This document shows positions 18,346 to 29,019 of a stretch of DNA of 56,253 nucleotides, piece by piece. Each line of letters begins with the position of its first letter. Within the stretch, counting starts at the first letter, position 1. Location: contig BFEA01000127.1 of assembly GCA_003427395.1 (NCBI GenBank), positions 685,309 through 741,561 of the forward strand. Reading direction: 5' to 3'. The DNA comes from Chara braunii. Lineage: Eukaryota > Streptophyta > Charophyceae > Charales > Characeae. Under the pieces are notes generated by a model. It was not told the origin of the DNA. It saw only the letters and a list, made by a program, of their open reading frames with translations, and searched no databases. The position numbers and the translations under genes are program-made.

Positions 18346-20180
18346 CGTGGGGACGGATGAACAAATTGTGGCAGACCTCTGCTCTTTCCTCAATGTCTAC
18401 GATGCATTCCGTAAAATACATCCCACGAGACACACTTTCTCTTGCTTGCGGAAAAATGGACCTGAAAGAATCACTAGATCAAAAATTGATCTAATATTAA
18501 TTTCCACGACAATTGAAGGCTCCCTACAGAATGCAGAAATCTTCCCACGGAGCCCATACCCCAGCCTGGACCACGCAATGTGTGTGACGATCCTCTCGTT
18601 TCGAAAAAAGTCAGACCAAGGTTCGAGATTTTACAAGCTGAACACCTCACTGTTGACACAACATTCCTTTCAATCCTTTCTAAAAAATACATGACACTAT
18701 TGGCAGTCTCATAAGGATACCGTTCAAAACGATATTGTGTGGTTCAACAATGGCTTAGCCTTTGTGGCAAAGAAATGTTGTGAATACTCTAAAAGGGTAG
18801 CTGCTCAGAGGAACAAAGAGGAAATTCAGCTCCAAAACCGCTTAAATAACCTAAACCAACAACAAAAGCAAACCTGGGGAGAAATCAACAATGACCTATC
18901 CGCCACCATCCAAGAAACCGAGACTCGCCTCCTCAAACGAATCGAACATAGATGAAATGGTACACGCATACGAGGTAAGCTAAAAAAACAAAGGACGGAG
19001 GGAACAATGGACGCAATTTTTTTTGCCATGGCCAGGCTCAGGACGGGGAGGATGACTATTGGTGCCCTCATAGATCCGACACAACCCCACGGACAACCAG
19101 CCACCACCACACCACAATATGTCTATATAGCCAGAAAATTTTATCAAAAACTTTTCTCATCACAACGCAAACCCTCCCGTGAGGACCAAAGAATACAAAA
19201 AATTGAAGATTTTTTGGCTCCCCTCCAGAAACAACTTACAGAACGACAAAGGGAAGCCCTGGAGATACCGCTTACAAAGGAGGAGATATAGCGACGCTAA
19301 TGCAGATGGAGGAGGAGAAAAACCTAGAAACAGATGGACTACCCAAGGAGTTCTGGGAGACAATGTGACCCTCCCTTTCCCAAGACCTGATGGAATACTA
19401 CCAAACGGTCTGGACAACGGGGCAGATGGGGGAATTTGTGGGACAAGGGATACCGACCCTGCTCCACAAGAAAGGAGACAAAATGAACATTAGGAACTAT
19501 CGCCCAATTACGCTCCTGACCGTGGTGTATAAGATGATAGCAAAGGCACAGGCAAATCACATGGGTCCGCTGATGATGGATATCATACATCCAACGCAAA
19601 CTGGTTTCATTAAAGAAAGGAAGATTCAGGACAATATCCTCCTTATTAATGAGGTCATTAAGCTGTCCCACCAGTCTAGGCACAATGCCGCTATCATTTT
19701 TGTGGACTTTGAGAAAGCATACGATCATCCAGATTGGGTTTTCCTTGATAAATGCATAGAAAAGCTCAATTTTGGCCCGAGGTTCAGGCGATGGGTGAAG
19801 ATTCTTTATCAAAATGCCACGACGAGGGTGCAGGTAAATGACAGACTAGTCCCTCCCATTCGCCTGGAACGATCGGTGCGGCAAGGTGACCCAATTTCCC
19901 CCTTTCTGTTTGTAATAATTATGGAAGCGCTAGCGGTTAACCCAGCACCCATACACAAATCAAGAAAATAAGGGTAACTTCTATTTCAGAGGAGGCTATC
20001 CCTATCTACTCCCTCTTCGCTGATGATCTCACCCTCATGGTGGATGCCTCAGCCGAAAACATGGAGGATGTTCACCGTTTGATGGACTGGTTTTGTCAGT
20101 TATCAGATATGCGAGTGAACTGGGGTAATAAAACGGAAGGTTGGTGGATACACTACCAAGGGGCCAGGCCGCCAGAGTCC
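18346..20180 (+). pseudogene. LINE E: endonuclease C-terminus, linker and RT (broken)
   Basis: This plus-strand ORF2 fragment begins inside the APE-type endonuclease: FLNVYDAFRKIHPTRHTFS, ITRSKIDLILIS, and PSLDHAMCVTILS (the SDH position reads LDH), at 18380-18600. A glutamine-rich linker follows (18737-18955), with TGA at 18953 at the Trp of a conserved R-W pair. Then come ARLRTGRMTIGALID and the RT. A 193-residue frame (19390-19971) holds RNYRPITLLTVVYKM, FVDFEKAYD and RSVRQGDPISPFLFVIIMEA. Motif C, LFADDLTLMVDAS, follows in another frame at about 20020-20055. Sequence ends at HYQGARPPESP near 20180; thumb, zinc and 3' UTR are absent. At least four stops or frameshifts are present. Confidence 0.85.
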
Positions 20181-20502
20181 CCACGTGAACTTCTGACCTA
20201 CCGTCTTCACGCGAATAGAACGCCTGGTCATTATAGTTGTATTTGGTGCAATTTTCAGTTTACATGCAGCAATAATGAGCGGACATTCTATTCAGGTGAA
20301 CATGGTAGTGAGCCAAACTGCTCAACAAAAGGCCTCAAAGGGGCTAAAGAGAACAACCACAAATCACTATGAGCTAATAAGCAGAAGATCATTCTGGAGC
20401 CTGCAATAACCAGAACCTAGCTGTCATATGTCACTCAGCAGCCCAAACCCAAGCCTGCCTCAACCCTCCTACCTCGTTATCAAGCCTCCACAACACCTCA
20501 GG

Positions 20503-20631
20503 CCCGCAACTGCTAGGTTACGAAGCGGTGTGACCCGCCTCTGAAAACACCCCCATCTGATAGGTCACGCCCGCAACTGCTAGGTTACGAAGCGGCGTGA
20601 CCCGTGTTAGAAAACACCCCCATCTGATAGG
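20503..20631. repeat. 67-bp tandem duplication
   Basis: CCCGCAACTGCTAGGTTACG, followed by AAGCGG and later by AAAACACCCCCATCTGATAGG in pieces, starts at 20503 and again at 20570. Only a few substitutions separate the two units. Confidence 0.9.
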
Positions 20632-20714
20632 GCACAGGGCGGAGCGACCCACCGCGGCTCCACCCAGCTTCGTCTTGATAACATCCCACAAATAGCCACT
20701 GGAATGTCTTCCTC

Positions 20715-20830
20715 CCTCGGCAACTCCCCAGATCTCTCTACCAGGCCTCATGCCCCCATCTCGCTTGGGTTACAGGGCAGCACGACCAAGCCCCAGCACC
20801 GGCCAGCGTCGCTCTGGCCTCGGCCAATCG
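20715..20830. repeat. Dispersed repeat, member 1 of 3
   Basis: CCCAGATCTCTCTACCAGGC, then GGTTACAGGGCAGCACGAC, then CCAGCGTCG occur here. They recur in the same order and orientation at 34440-34590 and 43310-43440, with substantial divergence and with the blocks rearranged in the third copy. No coding content or termini were identified. Confidence 0.6.
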
Positions 20831-21308
20831 CAGGCCTCTGAGGATGACGGCATCAACATAACCTCCGTCTAACCACCAACCACCACCCTGGCCACGACTC
20901 CAGGTTACCCGCACTGGCCCAGTTCGACACCCAGGACCACCGTTCAATCCCCTTCACCCTACTCCGGCAAGACTTATTGCAGCAGAGCCACCATCTCTGC
21001 TATTGCTGTGCCCTAACCCAATCCTCCCGACTAGCCCCTTCATCAGAAGGACGCATGATATCCATCCATCCCCATATCCCACTTAGCCAATAGGCACTCA
21101 CCCCCCTAGCTGTGTGACTCCAGCACAAAGAGGTAAGCTGGGTGGGTCAACAACCCCCACAGACTCAATCGTAGTGTGTCATCACCCATCCAACTAGCAT
21201 AACTCCCAACTGTCAGAGCACATAAGCTCAGAACACTTGAAAGTTGAAAACATATAGTACTCAGAAAGCAACCAACAGAGGAAACAGTGACACCCTCCAC
21301 TTCCATCA

Positions 21309-21340
21309 GGGGAGGGAAAGGGAGGGAAAGGGAGGGAAAC
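21309..21340 (+). repeat. GGGAGGGAAA array, potential G-quadruplex
   Basis: Three units of GGGAGGGAAA follow one another after GGG, giving at least six runs of three or more G within 32 bases. Confidence 0.8.
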
Positions 21341-22575
21341 CAACCTCTCTCCCTCTGGAAGTTCTAAAGTTCGACCAAAACTCAACTGCGTGTAAGGAGC
21401 TCACAGGGTGACCCACAGAATTAATACTTCCCCCAGAAATAACAACCCCCCTGTCCTTTTATACTGCCTCCACTGGAAGGCACCCCCTCACCTCACCGGT
21501 CCCAGTTCAGAACAGCCCCCATTGACTCTCCCTTCTGCTCCTTCAGCAGCGTACAATTCCCCCTAGAGTATGCCCCTGCGGAGCTAAAGTTCCCCCTCCC
21601 CTCCTGTCCCACCCCCTCCGAGTTAAACAGTAGACATCCTACATACAAAACCCTCCTTTTGATCCTGCAGGGTATGACCTTAGATCACATTAAATTTGAA
21701 ACAGGGAGCCCTTATGTAAGAGGAAAGCGCTACACTTAAATCGGAAGATTGGGCACAGTTCAGGCAGACTGGCGGTTGTTTTTCAATCATGACGCATATT
21801 AAAGAAAATCACCTCTGTGCCTGTCTTGTGGCTGCGTAGTACACGCACCTAACTTCTGATAAAATGAACCGAAAGTCTGAGTCCTGCCAATACAACGACC
21901 ACAAGTCACCGGAACACTCCGAATCCCAAGGGGTGCATTTACAAGATGTGGTCGGGGCTTCCCAACGCCGTATGAACCAAACAAAGAGTTTTCCTGCCCC
22001 TTGCCCAGCTATTTCCTCCAACGCAACAGTTAACAGGACTCATTAACAGGGGCTCGGCTAACCGGAAGGAAAAGGACAGAAGGGCCAAGCGTGTGTTTTT
22101 CCCGACGAGACAGCGTGTTCGAATACTGTGATAGTAAAGTCTGAGGACATCTTGTTTTTGTAATGAGCGAATTGGCTTACGGAATGAAAATGCTGGCAGC
22201 ATCATGCAAAATGAAACTATTTCGAGCCTGCGATGGTTTGTTTTCGCTTGGCGCCCGAAGAAATCCGGGGTAGTAAGAAGAGGCTTGGAGGGACAGATGG
22301 TGTAAAGTGGGCCACCTCGCAGAGAAACCTGTGCCAGCCAGATTGTCCATACAATTGGCCAAGGAACAACAGCCCATCACAGAATCTTTGTAAGTGAGAC
22401 CTTGACTTCGGTGTCCAACAGGAGATAGCGATGTACTGTTTAGTCAGCTGCTTTGGTACGTAGTGGGAAAGAAAACGACGTGAAAAAACAACTGGCCGGA
22501 ATGCATTCCCACATATCTGCGATCGCTGAAAAAACTCTGTGCGAAGAAACATACCTGACGGGTGCATAACATCTC

Positions 22576-22880
22576 AGAGCCTGTCCGTCTGTTTGTCTGC
22601 CCGCTCGTCTGTCGGTTTGTCTGTCCGTCTGTCGGTCTGTCTGTCCGTCTGTATGTATGTACGTTTGTCTGTATGTACGTTTGTCTGTCAGCCTCCCTGA
22701 CTGTCTCCCTGCCTGCCTGTGTGTCTCTGCATGTATTCATGTATGCTTGTTTGTTTACCTGTCTGTCTGCCTGCTTGCCTGCCTGCCTGCCTGCCCAGGA
22801 CTGCCTCCACGTCTGGTTGTCGGTCTGTCGACTGGTCAGTCTGGGCATCCGTCTGTCCATCTGTCCATCTGACTGTATGC
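22576..22880. repeat. Degenerate CTGT/CTGC tetranucleotide array
   Basis: Runs of GTCTGTCTGTCCGTCTG and GCCTGCCTGCCTGCC dominate these 300 bases. A period of four keeps all frames open on both strands, which accounts for the Cys/Leu/Val/Ser-rich and Arg/Gln/Thr-rich open frames here. Confidence 0.9.
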
Positions 22881-24437
22881 ACCTATCAGTGAGTGATGAG
22901 AATATGATTGTCAGTTGGAGGGTGACATTCCTGGTTCTCTCTGTTCTGCTGTTTTGCATCCAGCCACTTGGCCATCTTACAATGTCTGTGGATTGTTCTA
23001 TGAAGGGCATGTGCCACTCTGTTCTTTGTCAATTCTCTCCATCTCCTAGCCTGTATATGTCACTTTGTCTGTTCACCTCGCTGTCCGTGGATCTGTTCTC
23101 CTAATCATGCAAGAGCTCCTGTGGCTGGTCATTTAATGTCGCACATAGGGTCGTTGGGCAGTCACTTCATCAAAGCTAATGGGTTCACTTCACTGCTGTC
23201 TCGACAGTAACATGTTGCCTGGGTGTATCGTTAACGTCATACTCGCAGCACACCTCCCTGGGTGTATCTAGTCTTCATGGAGGCCACACACATTAATGAA
23301 AGTCAGAGTATAAGTAATAAGTATTCGCGGTGAGAAACAACATCAGCAACCCTCAGCTGAGGACATGCCCACTGGCTATCATGCCTGTAAGTGGGACCAC
23401 TCACAAGGGTGGGAATAAAGCCAAAGCAGGCGAGTGGGAGGGGAAAGGACATGCCAACCTGTAACTGTTTCTGTAGTGCTGCAAAAAGCATATTCTTTTG
23501 TTTTTCTTTTCCTTTTTTTTTCTTTTCTTTTTCTTTTTTTGTGGTCCAATTGACCACGAATCAGATATTAAACTGATCAGAGCAGATACTACACTTGTTA
23601 TCTTTGCCAAAAGGCCCAGAAAGGTGTAGAAATTTACAAAACACATATTCTAATTGGAAGTCCCAATTCTTGATTGCTGGAATCTGCACAACAGAGGGCC
23701 TGCAAATGCATTTTTCCAATCGGCAACACGTATCAAGTACTATAAAGTACCATCAACATTACTGACCCTGCAGTGGAGAGGGTATGATGCCGAAAATCCT
23801 TTTAACGGTTCAGCTGACTGGAACGGAGTGCAAAATTTTGATGCCCATCATAGAATCATAGTAATAATCATACCCTCAGGAGCTCTGCGGATTCCCGGCA
23901 GAGTGTTGATGAGACACGCGCTCTGTCTTTTGCAGCTTTAACTGCCAAGTTTTTTCTGCATGATCTACCGCCACCAGCAGAATCCTGTGATTTCATCTGA
24001 TTCTTCTGCTTGAAGGGAATCTGTCTGAAGTTCACAGTACGTGCACCCACACACTGTCATTTTCTTTTGTTTTTTTTAAACGACAAAGGCCCCTTCTATT
24101 CTGCGGGGGCATCAGTACGATCGCTTATCACCAGCAAGCATGTTTATACAGAAGATAGTGGGGGAGAAAAGACAAGTCAAGAGGGTCGGCCTAACCCTTG
24201 TGGCACTAGCCGCCTAAGCAAGGGGTGGGTTGCTTCATCCCACCCCCAAACCGTTCCCTCTCACACACTGTCGTTTCCCGAGCAATGTTCTTTTTTGTTT
24301 TTCCCTTCTTCTTTATGGAGCTTGAGGTATCATTTTGGAACTGACTGGAACTGGGCCCAGGTAATTAAGAGACTTAATGCATCCCATGATTCTCATGATC
24401 TCATCCCATCAGGATTCAAGCTCAGGTCTGTTTCAGT
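22881..24437. other. Non-coding or unrecognised
   Basis: Short unrelated frames only; the 95-residue plus frame at 23654-23941 has no recognised motif. A T/C-rich tract sits at 23508-23540. Confidence 0.4.
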
Positions 24438-24469
24438 GTGCGGCTCCCCACGAATGGATCGGAGCTGGT

Positions 24470-24528
<59 letters not shown>

Positions 24529-24541
24529 AAAAAAAGAAAAG

Positions 24542-24579
<38 letters not shown>

Positions 24580-24605
24580 AAGAAAGAAAGAAAGAAAGAA
24601 AGCTC
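24438..24605 (+). repeat. Partial 3' hairpin module and long poly(A)
   Basis: GTGCGGCTCCCCACGAATGG and ATCGGAGC keep the second stem (CTCC/GGAG). It is followed directly by an A tract with AAAG interruptions to 24605. This is the 3' tail of an otherwise unrecognisable plus-strand retroelement of the CACGTGC subfamily. Confidence 0.7.
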
Positions 24606-24781
24606 AGGTCTGTTTGTCAGCAGTTCAGCAGTGTAAACATTCAGCCACATCAACTCGGTACTTAGCTGAGCAATGTTAGCTTTTCAGTACGAGCCTTTTC
24701 CTCTCCTGTATGAGTGTGCTGTCATGTCGACAACAAAAAAAAAAGGATGACTGTGACAGATTGTTTTGTCGGACTCGTCCT

Positions 24782-24906
24782 GGTGTGTGTGTGTGTGTGT
24801 GTGGATGCACGAGAGAGAGAAAGGCAGAGGGCGTGTGTGCATGGGTGTGTGTGAGAAGAGTTATGTGCCTGAGAGAGAAAGCCAGCGCATGTGTATGTGT
24901 CTGTGC

Positions 24907-24987
<81 letters not shown>
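24782..24987. repeat. GT and GA microsatellites flanking the LTR element
   Basis: (GT)n lies at 24782-24802 and (GA)n at 24909-24987. The GA tract touches the first base of the 5' LTR and resumes after the 3' LTR (34051-34116), so the retrotransposon inserted into a GA microsatellite. Serine/leucine and arginine/glutamate open frames here are artefacts of the repeat. Confidence 0.95.
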
Positions 24988-24989
<2 letters not shown>

Positions 24990-25296
24990 TTACATGCTGA
25001 GCCTGCAACAGGCTGCACGGGCCATTTTTAGGCCCGAGTCGTTTTCAGCCCGAAAGCCTGAAAACAAGGGCCTACAGGCCCTGTGTCGTTTCAGCCTGAG
25101 AGCCTGAAAACAAGGGCCTACAGGCCCTGTGTCGTTTCAGCCTAAAACAGGGCCTTTCCGGCCCTGGGTCTTTTCAGCCTGAAACGGAGGGCCATTTTCA
25201 GGCCCTCATGAGGTCGACCTGCCCTGAAACTCAGGCACCAGACCAGGGCTTTAGCACAGGTCATTTTGGGGCTGTTTTCAAGACAACCCTTGGTTG

Positions 25297-25440
25297 AAAC
25301 TGCGTCTTCAAAGTTATATCCTTCCCAAGGCATATAAGGTACTAAAATATTGTTTCCTAATGAAATCTCTCCACCCAGCGTAGATGATCCATCTGCCAAT
25401 AATTGCCCTCCCTTTATATAGTCACCTTGTTTTACTAGAG
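25297..25440 (-). pseudogene. rpoB: Plastid rpoB fragment (NUPT) inside the 5' LTR
   Basis: On the minus strand 48 codons read continuously as plastid/bacterial RNA polymerase beta subunit: [19 protein letters not shown], then [13 protein letters not shown], then [15 protein letters not shown]. The block ADG-(x)2-T-(x)n-GE-LG-N---Y/FMPW-GYN-ED is a universal RpoB signature in the central part of the protein. The base composition is AT-rich against the GC-richer LTR. The 3' LTR has two bases (GT) at this point instead, so the insertion happened after the retrotransposon landed, with loss of 2 bp, as end-joining repair would leave. Plastid rather than bacterial origin is inferred from the host context. 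Confidence 0.92.
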
Positions 25441-26333
25441 CTTCAACGCCAGGGTCTGGCACGTTTTGGCATTGGCAAGAGCAGCCTCCTGGATGGGCCA
25501 GCACTGTATAGGACTGGCCCGCCCTGCAGGCTGCAGGTAGTTCCTAGGTACTTCCCAGGCACGTCACGTGCAGTTCAGGAGGCAGGAGGTAGTCTTCAGG
25601 ATTCGGCAGCAGCACTCTGGAGGAGCGCTGCAGGAGTAGTAGTAGCGCTCACAATAGTCTTCAGCGCTGGGCGCTAGTAGCGTTAGCAGTAGTCTTCAGC
25701 GCTGGGTGCTAGTAGCGTTAGCAGTAGTCTTCAGCGCTGGCCGCTATTAGGAGCTAGAGTAGTACTAGAGAGAGAGAGATTGGGTGGAGGCCAGGGAGAC
25801 TTACCTGCAGCGCCATAGCTCCAGCTTCGCCTTCGAGGTACCTGCAGCACGGCGCCATCTTCACAGGAGAGTACCTGGCACATGAGAGAGAGCGAGTTCT
25901 TCTTCTTCCTCTTCTCAGTCCACCATCTCCTTCTCACCCTCTCGCTACCTGACTTCACTGCATCAGCAGATTACGAGAGAGCGAGCTTGGTGACATTTGG
26001 ATCCAGACTCGACATCGGGCTTCAGACATTTGACGAGGGATTATCTGGGACTTGTAACGAAGACTTGGTGTTGACGACATTCCCATCTTCCCCCTTCTTC
26101 TCGGTCTGCTCCCCTCGTCTTGTCTGTGTATGGACTGGACCTGGCGCATTCCTCCTGTGTGTAGCACCAGGCCCCTTCACACCTTGTGATAAGGATGATG
26201 TATGTTTGGTCTGTACTGCGACATTGATTGGACTAGTAATTGGTATTCTAGCATTCTGCTGCACTGTCTTGCACTACGTGAGAGAGGTCAGTCCCGGTCA
26301 GGTCAGGACTTGTATCTAAGTCTTCCACTGCGC

Positions 26334-26340
26334 TATAAAG
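26334..26340 (+). promoter_or_regulatory. TATA-like box of the 5' LTR
   Basis: TATAAAG is found at the same place in both LTRs (26334 and 33907), about 135 bp before the LTR end, a suitable position for the start of R. A TATATA at 33099 is TGTATA in the 5' LTR and is the weaker candidate. Confidence 0.4.
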
Positions 26341-26474
26341 CACCATTTTGTATGTATCAGGATGTACACTGCTTGTTGAGATTTCACCTGCACTGCATTG
26401 CCCATTCAGTCCTTTTCATCACATTGCGGATCCTCGGTTATTTATGTACATCACCCAACTGGGCATGTAACAGT

Positions 26475-26487
26475 TGGTATCCGAACA
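26475..26487 (+). promoter_or_regulatory. Primer binding site
   Basis: Two bases after the 5' LTR, TGGTATCCGAACA shares TGGTATC with the plant initiator-Met tRNA binding site of many Ty3 and Ty1 elements, then diverges. The tRNA assignment is therefore probable, not certain. Confidence 0.7.
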
Positions 26488-27314
26488 CCGCACGTGAATC
26501 AGGACAACCTGATCTGACACGTGTGCAGGGACTAAGTAGCTGATTAGTCTTGATTGATTGATTAGAGCACACTAGTAAGCCCCCAAAATCACGATTTTGA
26601 CCTCACTGCCGAAAATCAATTTTTTTTCTTTTTTTTAATTTTGTTTTCCTGCTATTTCTGTTGTGGAAAATCGCAATAGCGCAACACCTGAAATTTCCGT
26701 TTTCGTTTTTTTTTTTTTTTAATTCGAAATTTCGTTGCTGGAAATCCGGAATATCTTTTTTTTTGAAAATTTCGATTTCCTTTTGCAATTTCCCGCTATG
26801 TGGAAATCCGGAATTTTTTATTTTTTTTTATCTCTGAAAATTGTTTTCGAGATTTAAAAACGGTACGGGAAATCCCTCTTGCAGTTATCATTTTCCAAAC
26901 TGCGCGTACTCTCATCTGAGTAATTCCGAATATTTGTTTGTATTTCATTTTCGGAATTCTTATCAACACTCGTTTGCAGTCTGAAAGTTCGAAATTTTTT
27001 CCTCATTCGCACTTTAGGGGGAATTGGGAGGCCTACTGAACTTACAAACGAGTATTTCTTCTTTGTCTCAAATTTTTTTTTGCAAAGTTCAAACTTTTCT
27101 TTTTTGATTCCTATGTTGTTCCCCCCTCTGGTCTTATCTTCTCTATCTGTCTCCGGGTACCCCCTGCGGCGGCATTGGTGAGTTACCAAGTCAGCAGACC
27201 ACATCAGCAAGCCATGTCAGTAGACCACGTCAGCAGACCACGTCAGCAGGCCACGTCAGTAGGCCCCCAGCCTGGTCTATGATCACGCGCTCGCAAACAG
27301 CCGTCATGTACTAG
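26488..27314 (+). other. Retrotransposon leader, low complexity
   Basis: This is an 830-bp untranslated leader between primer site and gag. The first 500 bp are rich in T runs and GAAATTTCG/GGAAATCCGGAAT words. The last part has a 13-bp tandem array (27189-27264). Minus-strand frames here lack any domain. Confidence 0.7.
27189..27264. repeat. 13-bp tandem array carrying CCACGTCA
   Basis: Five units of CCACGTCAGCAGA, with variants CCACATCA and CCATGTCA, begin at 27199, 27212, 27225, 27238 and 27251, an exact 13-bp period, after a partial unit. The complement TGACGTGG is a bZIP-type core. Confidence 0.92.
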
Positions 27315-28773
27315 ATGTACGGGGAAACGGACGAGGCCTATCAGGCCCGGATGCTGCTTCTGATTACCGAAGCAAAGCAATGGTCGGATGTAGTAGTAGC
27401 CGCAACAAAGAAGAGGCGGAGGACGCCGAGAAGGCACGACTGTTGACAATCGAACAGCAGCGCCAGCAAGATGAGGCAGCAGCAAAGGCTGCCGATGAAG
27501 AACGAATTCAACGACGCGAGAAGATATTCAACGAAGAGCGAGCTTTGCTCACAATGGCAGTGGACTGGGGGGCCAAGATCGCTCTACTCCTCTCCCATCT
27601 CACGGACCTCCTGGTGACATGCATTGCACAGCAGGAGGACATCCACAACCTCGACGACGCGGTTCAGACGCACAATCAGATGTTTGACCAAGTCAACAGC
27701 CGCCTCCAGGAGTTGGAACAAACCGTCGCCGCCCTCGTTTCCAACTCCTCCAACACCTCCAATCGCCTCGAGGCATTGGAGATTGACGTCGGGTCCCTCA
27801 AGGACGGCGTGCAGTTACAACAAACCGCAACGCAACAGTTGGAGCAGCGGATCTGTACTTCCGCCACCCACTCGAGATTGGAACCGCGCGAGACAACTCC
27901 AAAGTTCGATGGGCAGGAGATCTTCTGCGACTCGACGAAGACGGACCCGATTCCATGGTTCCACAAGTTTGATCTCAAGTTGCAGCTCCACCACGTCAGT
28001 GAACACAAGCATCACTTGTACTTATACTCCCGGTCAGGGGGCGCGTGCCAAGCATGGTTTGACAATCTCTTGTCCAAGTACGGAGTGGTAGCTGCCGACT
28101 TGTACACCAAGATCAGTTGGGATGATCTCAAGGCGGCATGGCATAAGCGGTTCCAAGTAGAGCCGCCAGAGATCAAGGCAATGGACAAGCTGATGACCTT
28201 CGAAAAAGGCACGCTGCCGAGTGTTGACTGGATTGCCAAGTACCAACGCTTGACATCCGTCCCAGTCATTCAAATGGGCTTCAAGGCCGTCAAACACTAC
28301 TTCATCTTGAGGTAGTGTCCGGTGTTGGGCAATGCCTTGACTCACGTCAAGGACACCCTGACGACAACGGCGGAGCTCTTCGACAAGGCAGCGCAGATTA
28401 TTGTCACGAACAAGGAGGCCAAGAACCTCAATCGTTCATCTGCGACAGGCCCGAGTAGAGATCAGCATCGGCCGAAAGTGGTCGTGGTCGTGGTCGCGGC
28501 GGCAACGCCAACCGACCAATCTAGCGAGGCGGTCTCTGCCAATGAAGGGGACCGACTCGCAGCCCCCCGAGATGGTGGCCGCCCCGGCAAAGGCCGAGGA
28601 CGCGGCAAGACGAAGACAAACACCGCATCTATCCCCGGGCCCGGCACAACACTACAGTCTCTACGAACACGCGTACAATGCATGCACGAGATTCCGCTAT
28701 TGTCTGTGGTGTAACAGCAATCTCGACGACACAGTGGGCTGCCCGTTGAAAGGCAAGGGCAAATCGGGAAATT
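27315..28773 (+). pseudogene. gag: gag (broken)
   Basis: Nucleocapsid/capsid precursor that would package element RNA in the cytoplasm. The likely start is the ATG at 27315 (MYGETDEAYQARMLLLITEA), followed by a frameshift near 27380-27410 into a 311-residue frame. That frame has a charged N-terminus (AAAKAADEERIQRREKIF), a coiled-coil-like segment (about residues 80-155: NLDDAVQTHNQMFDQVNSRL), and a Retrotrans_gag-like region (ACQAWFDNLL, WDDLKAAWHKRFQVEPPE, SVDWIAKYQRL). A TAG at 28314-28316 interrupts the frame, which then continues (HVKDTLTTTAELFDKAAQII) into a basic GRGRGK tail. A degenerate knuckle (YCLWCNSN-DDTVGCP, without the usual His) follows in another frame. Confidence 0.85.
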
Positions 28774-29019
28774 AAGCACCGCCGGGAGTAAGTCGACGAC
28801 ACTCTCGACGTCTTCGGAACCGGTCGCTTCGCGGGTGACCACCCCTTGTTCCAAGGCACATGCGGAAGTTGATAGTCCTCCTCTACTATATTGTTATGAG
28901 GACTATGCTGCGCTGCTCGTTCCTACGCTGAGTACTCATGCTCGAGGACAAGACGTGCGTGCGACATCTTCTCCGTCCGGCAGGGTGACTTATCGTCTTC
29001 AAGTGGTTCTTCACGGGAT

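Larger units (their letters stand above)
20181..22540. other. Non-coding stretch
   Basis: No protein or RNA gene is recognised. It contains a 67-bp tandem duplication (20503-20631), a member of a dispersed repeat (20715-20830) and a G-run array (21309-21340). The sequence from 21000 to 21700 is C-rich on the plus strand, without motifs. Confidence 0.5.
24988..26472 (+). repeat. 5' LTR (1,485 bp)
   Basis: It starts TGTTACATGCTG and ends GGGCATGTAACA. It is about 208 bp longer than the 3' LTR. Most of the excess is explained by a 144-bp plastid DNA insertion (25297-25440), one extra copy of a 46-bp unit (25054-25145) and one extra 35-bp unit (copies begin at 25657, 25692 and 25727). Confidence 0.93.

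Noticed and set aside
18092-18694. Single 200-residue plus frame
   Set aside because: It is a chance fusion: the first part is the antisense of LINE F, the second the sense strand of LINE E.
22444-23104. 180-188 residue frames on both strands
   Set aside because: A 4-bp repeat keeps all frames open; composition is purely repeat-driven.
24393-24665. Lysine- and phenylalanine-rich frames
   Set aside because: They are the poly(A) tail of a retroelement read in all frames.
24710-25008. Long Ser/Leu and Arg/Glu open frames
   Set aside because: They are translations of GA and GT microsatellites; the same applies to 52864-53203 and 53554-54038.
25142-25504. 120-residue rpoB-containing frame as a gene
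   Set aside because: Only the central 48 codons are RpoB; the ends are LTR sequence.
25882-26319. Membrane-like peptide (ATLIGLVIGILAFCC) in the 5' LTR, repeated at 33674-33892
   Set aside because: LTRs are copies of each other, and most differences between the two within this frame change the amino acid, so there is no sign of selection.
27624-28091. 155-residue Arg/Ser/Thr-rich frame
   Set aside because: Shadow of gag in another frame.
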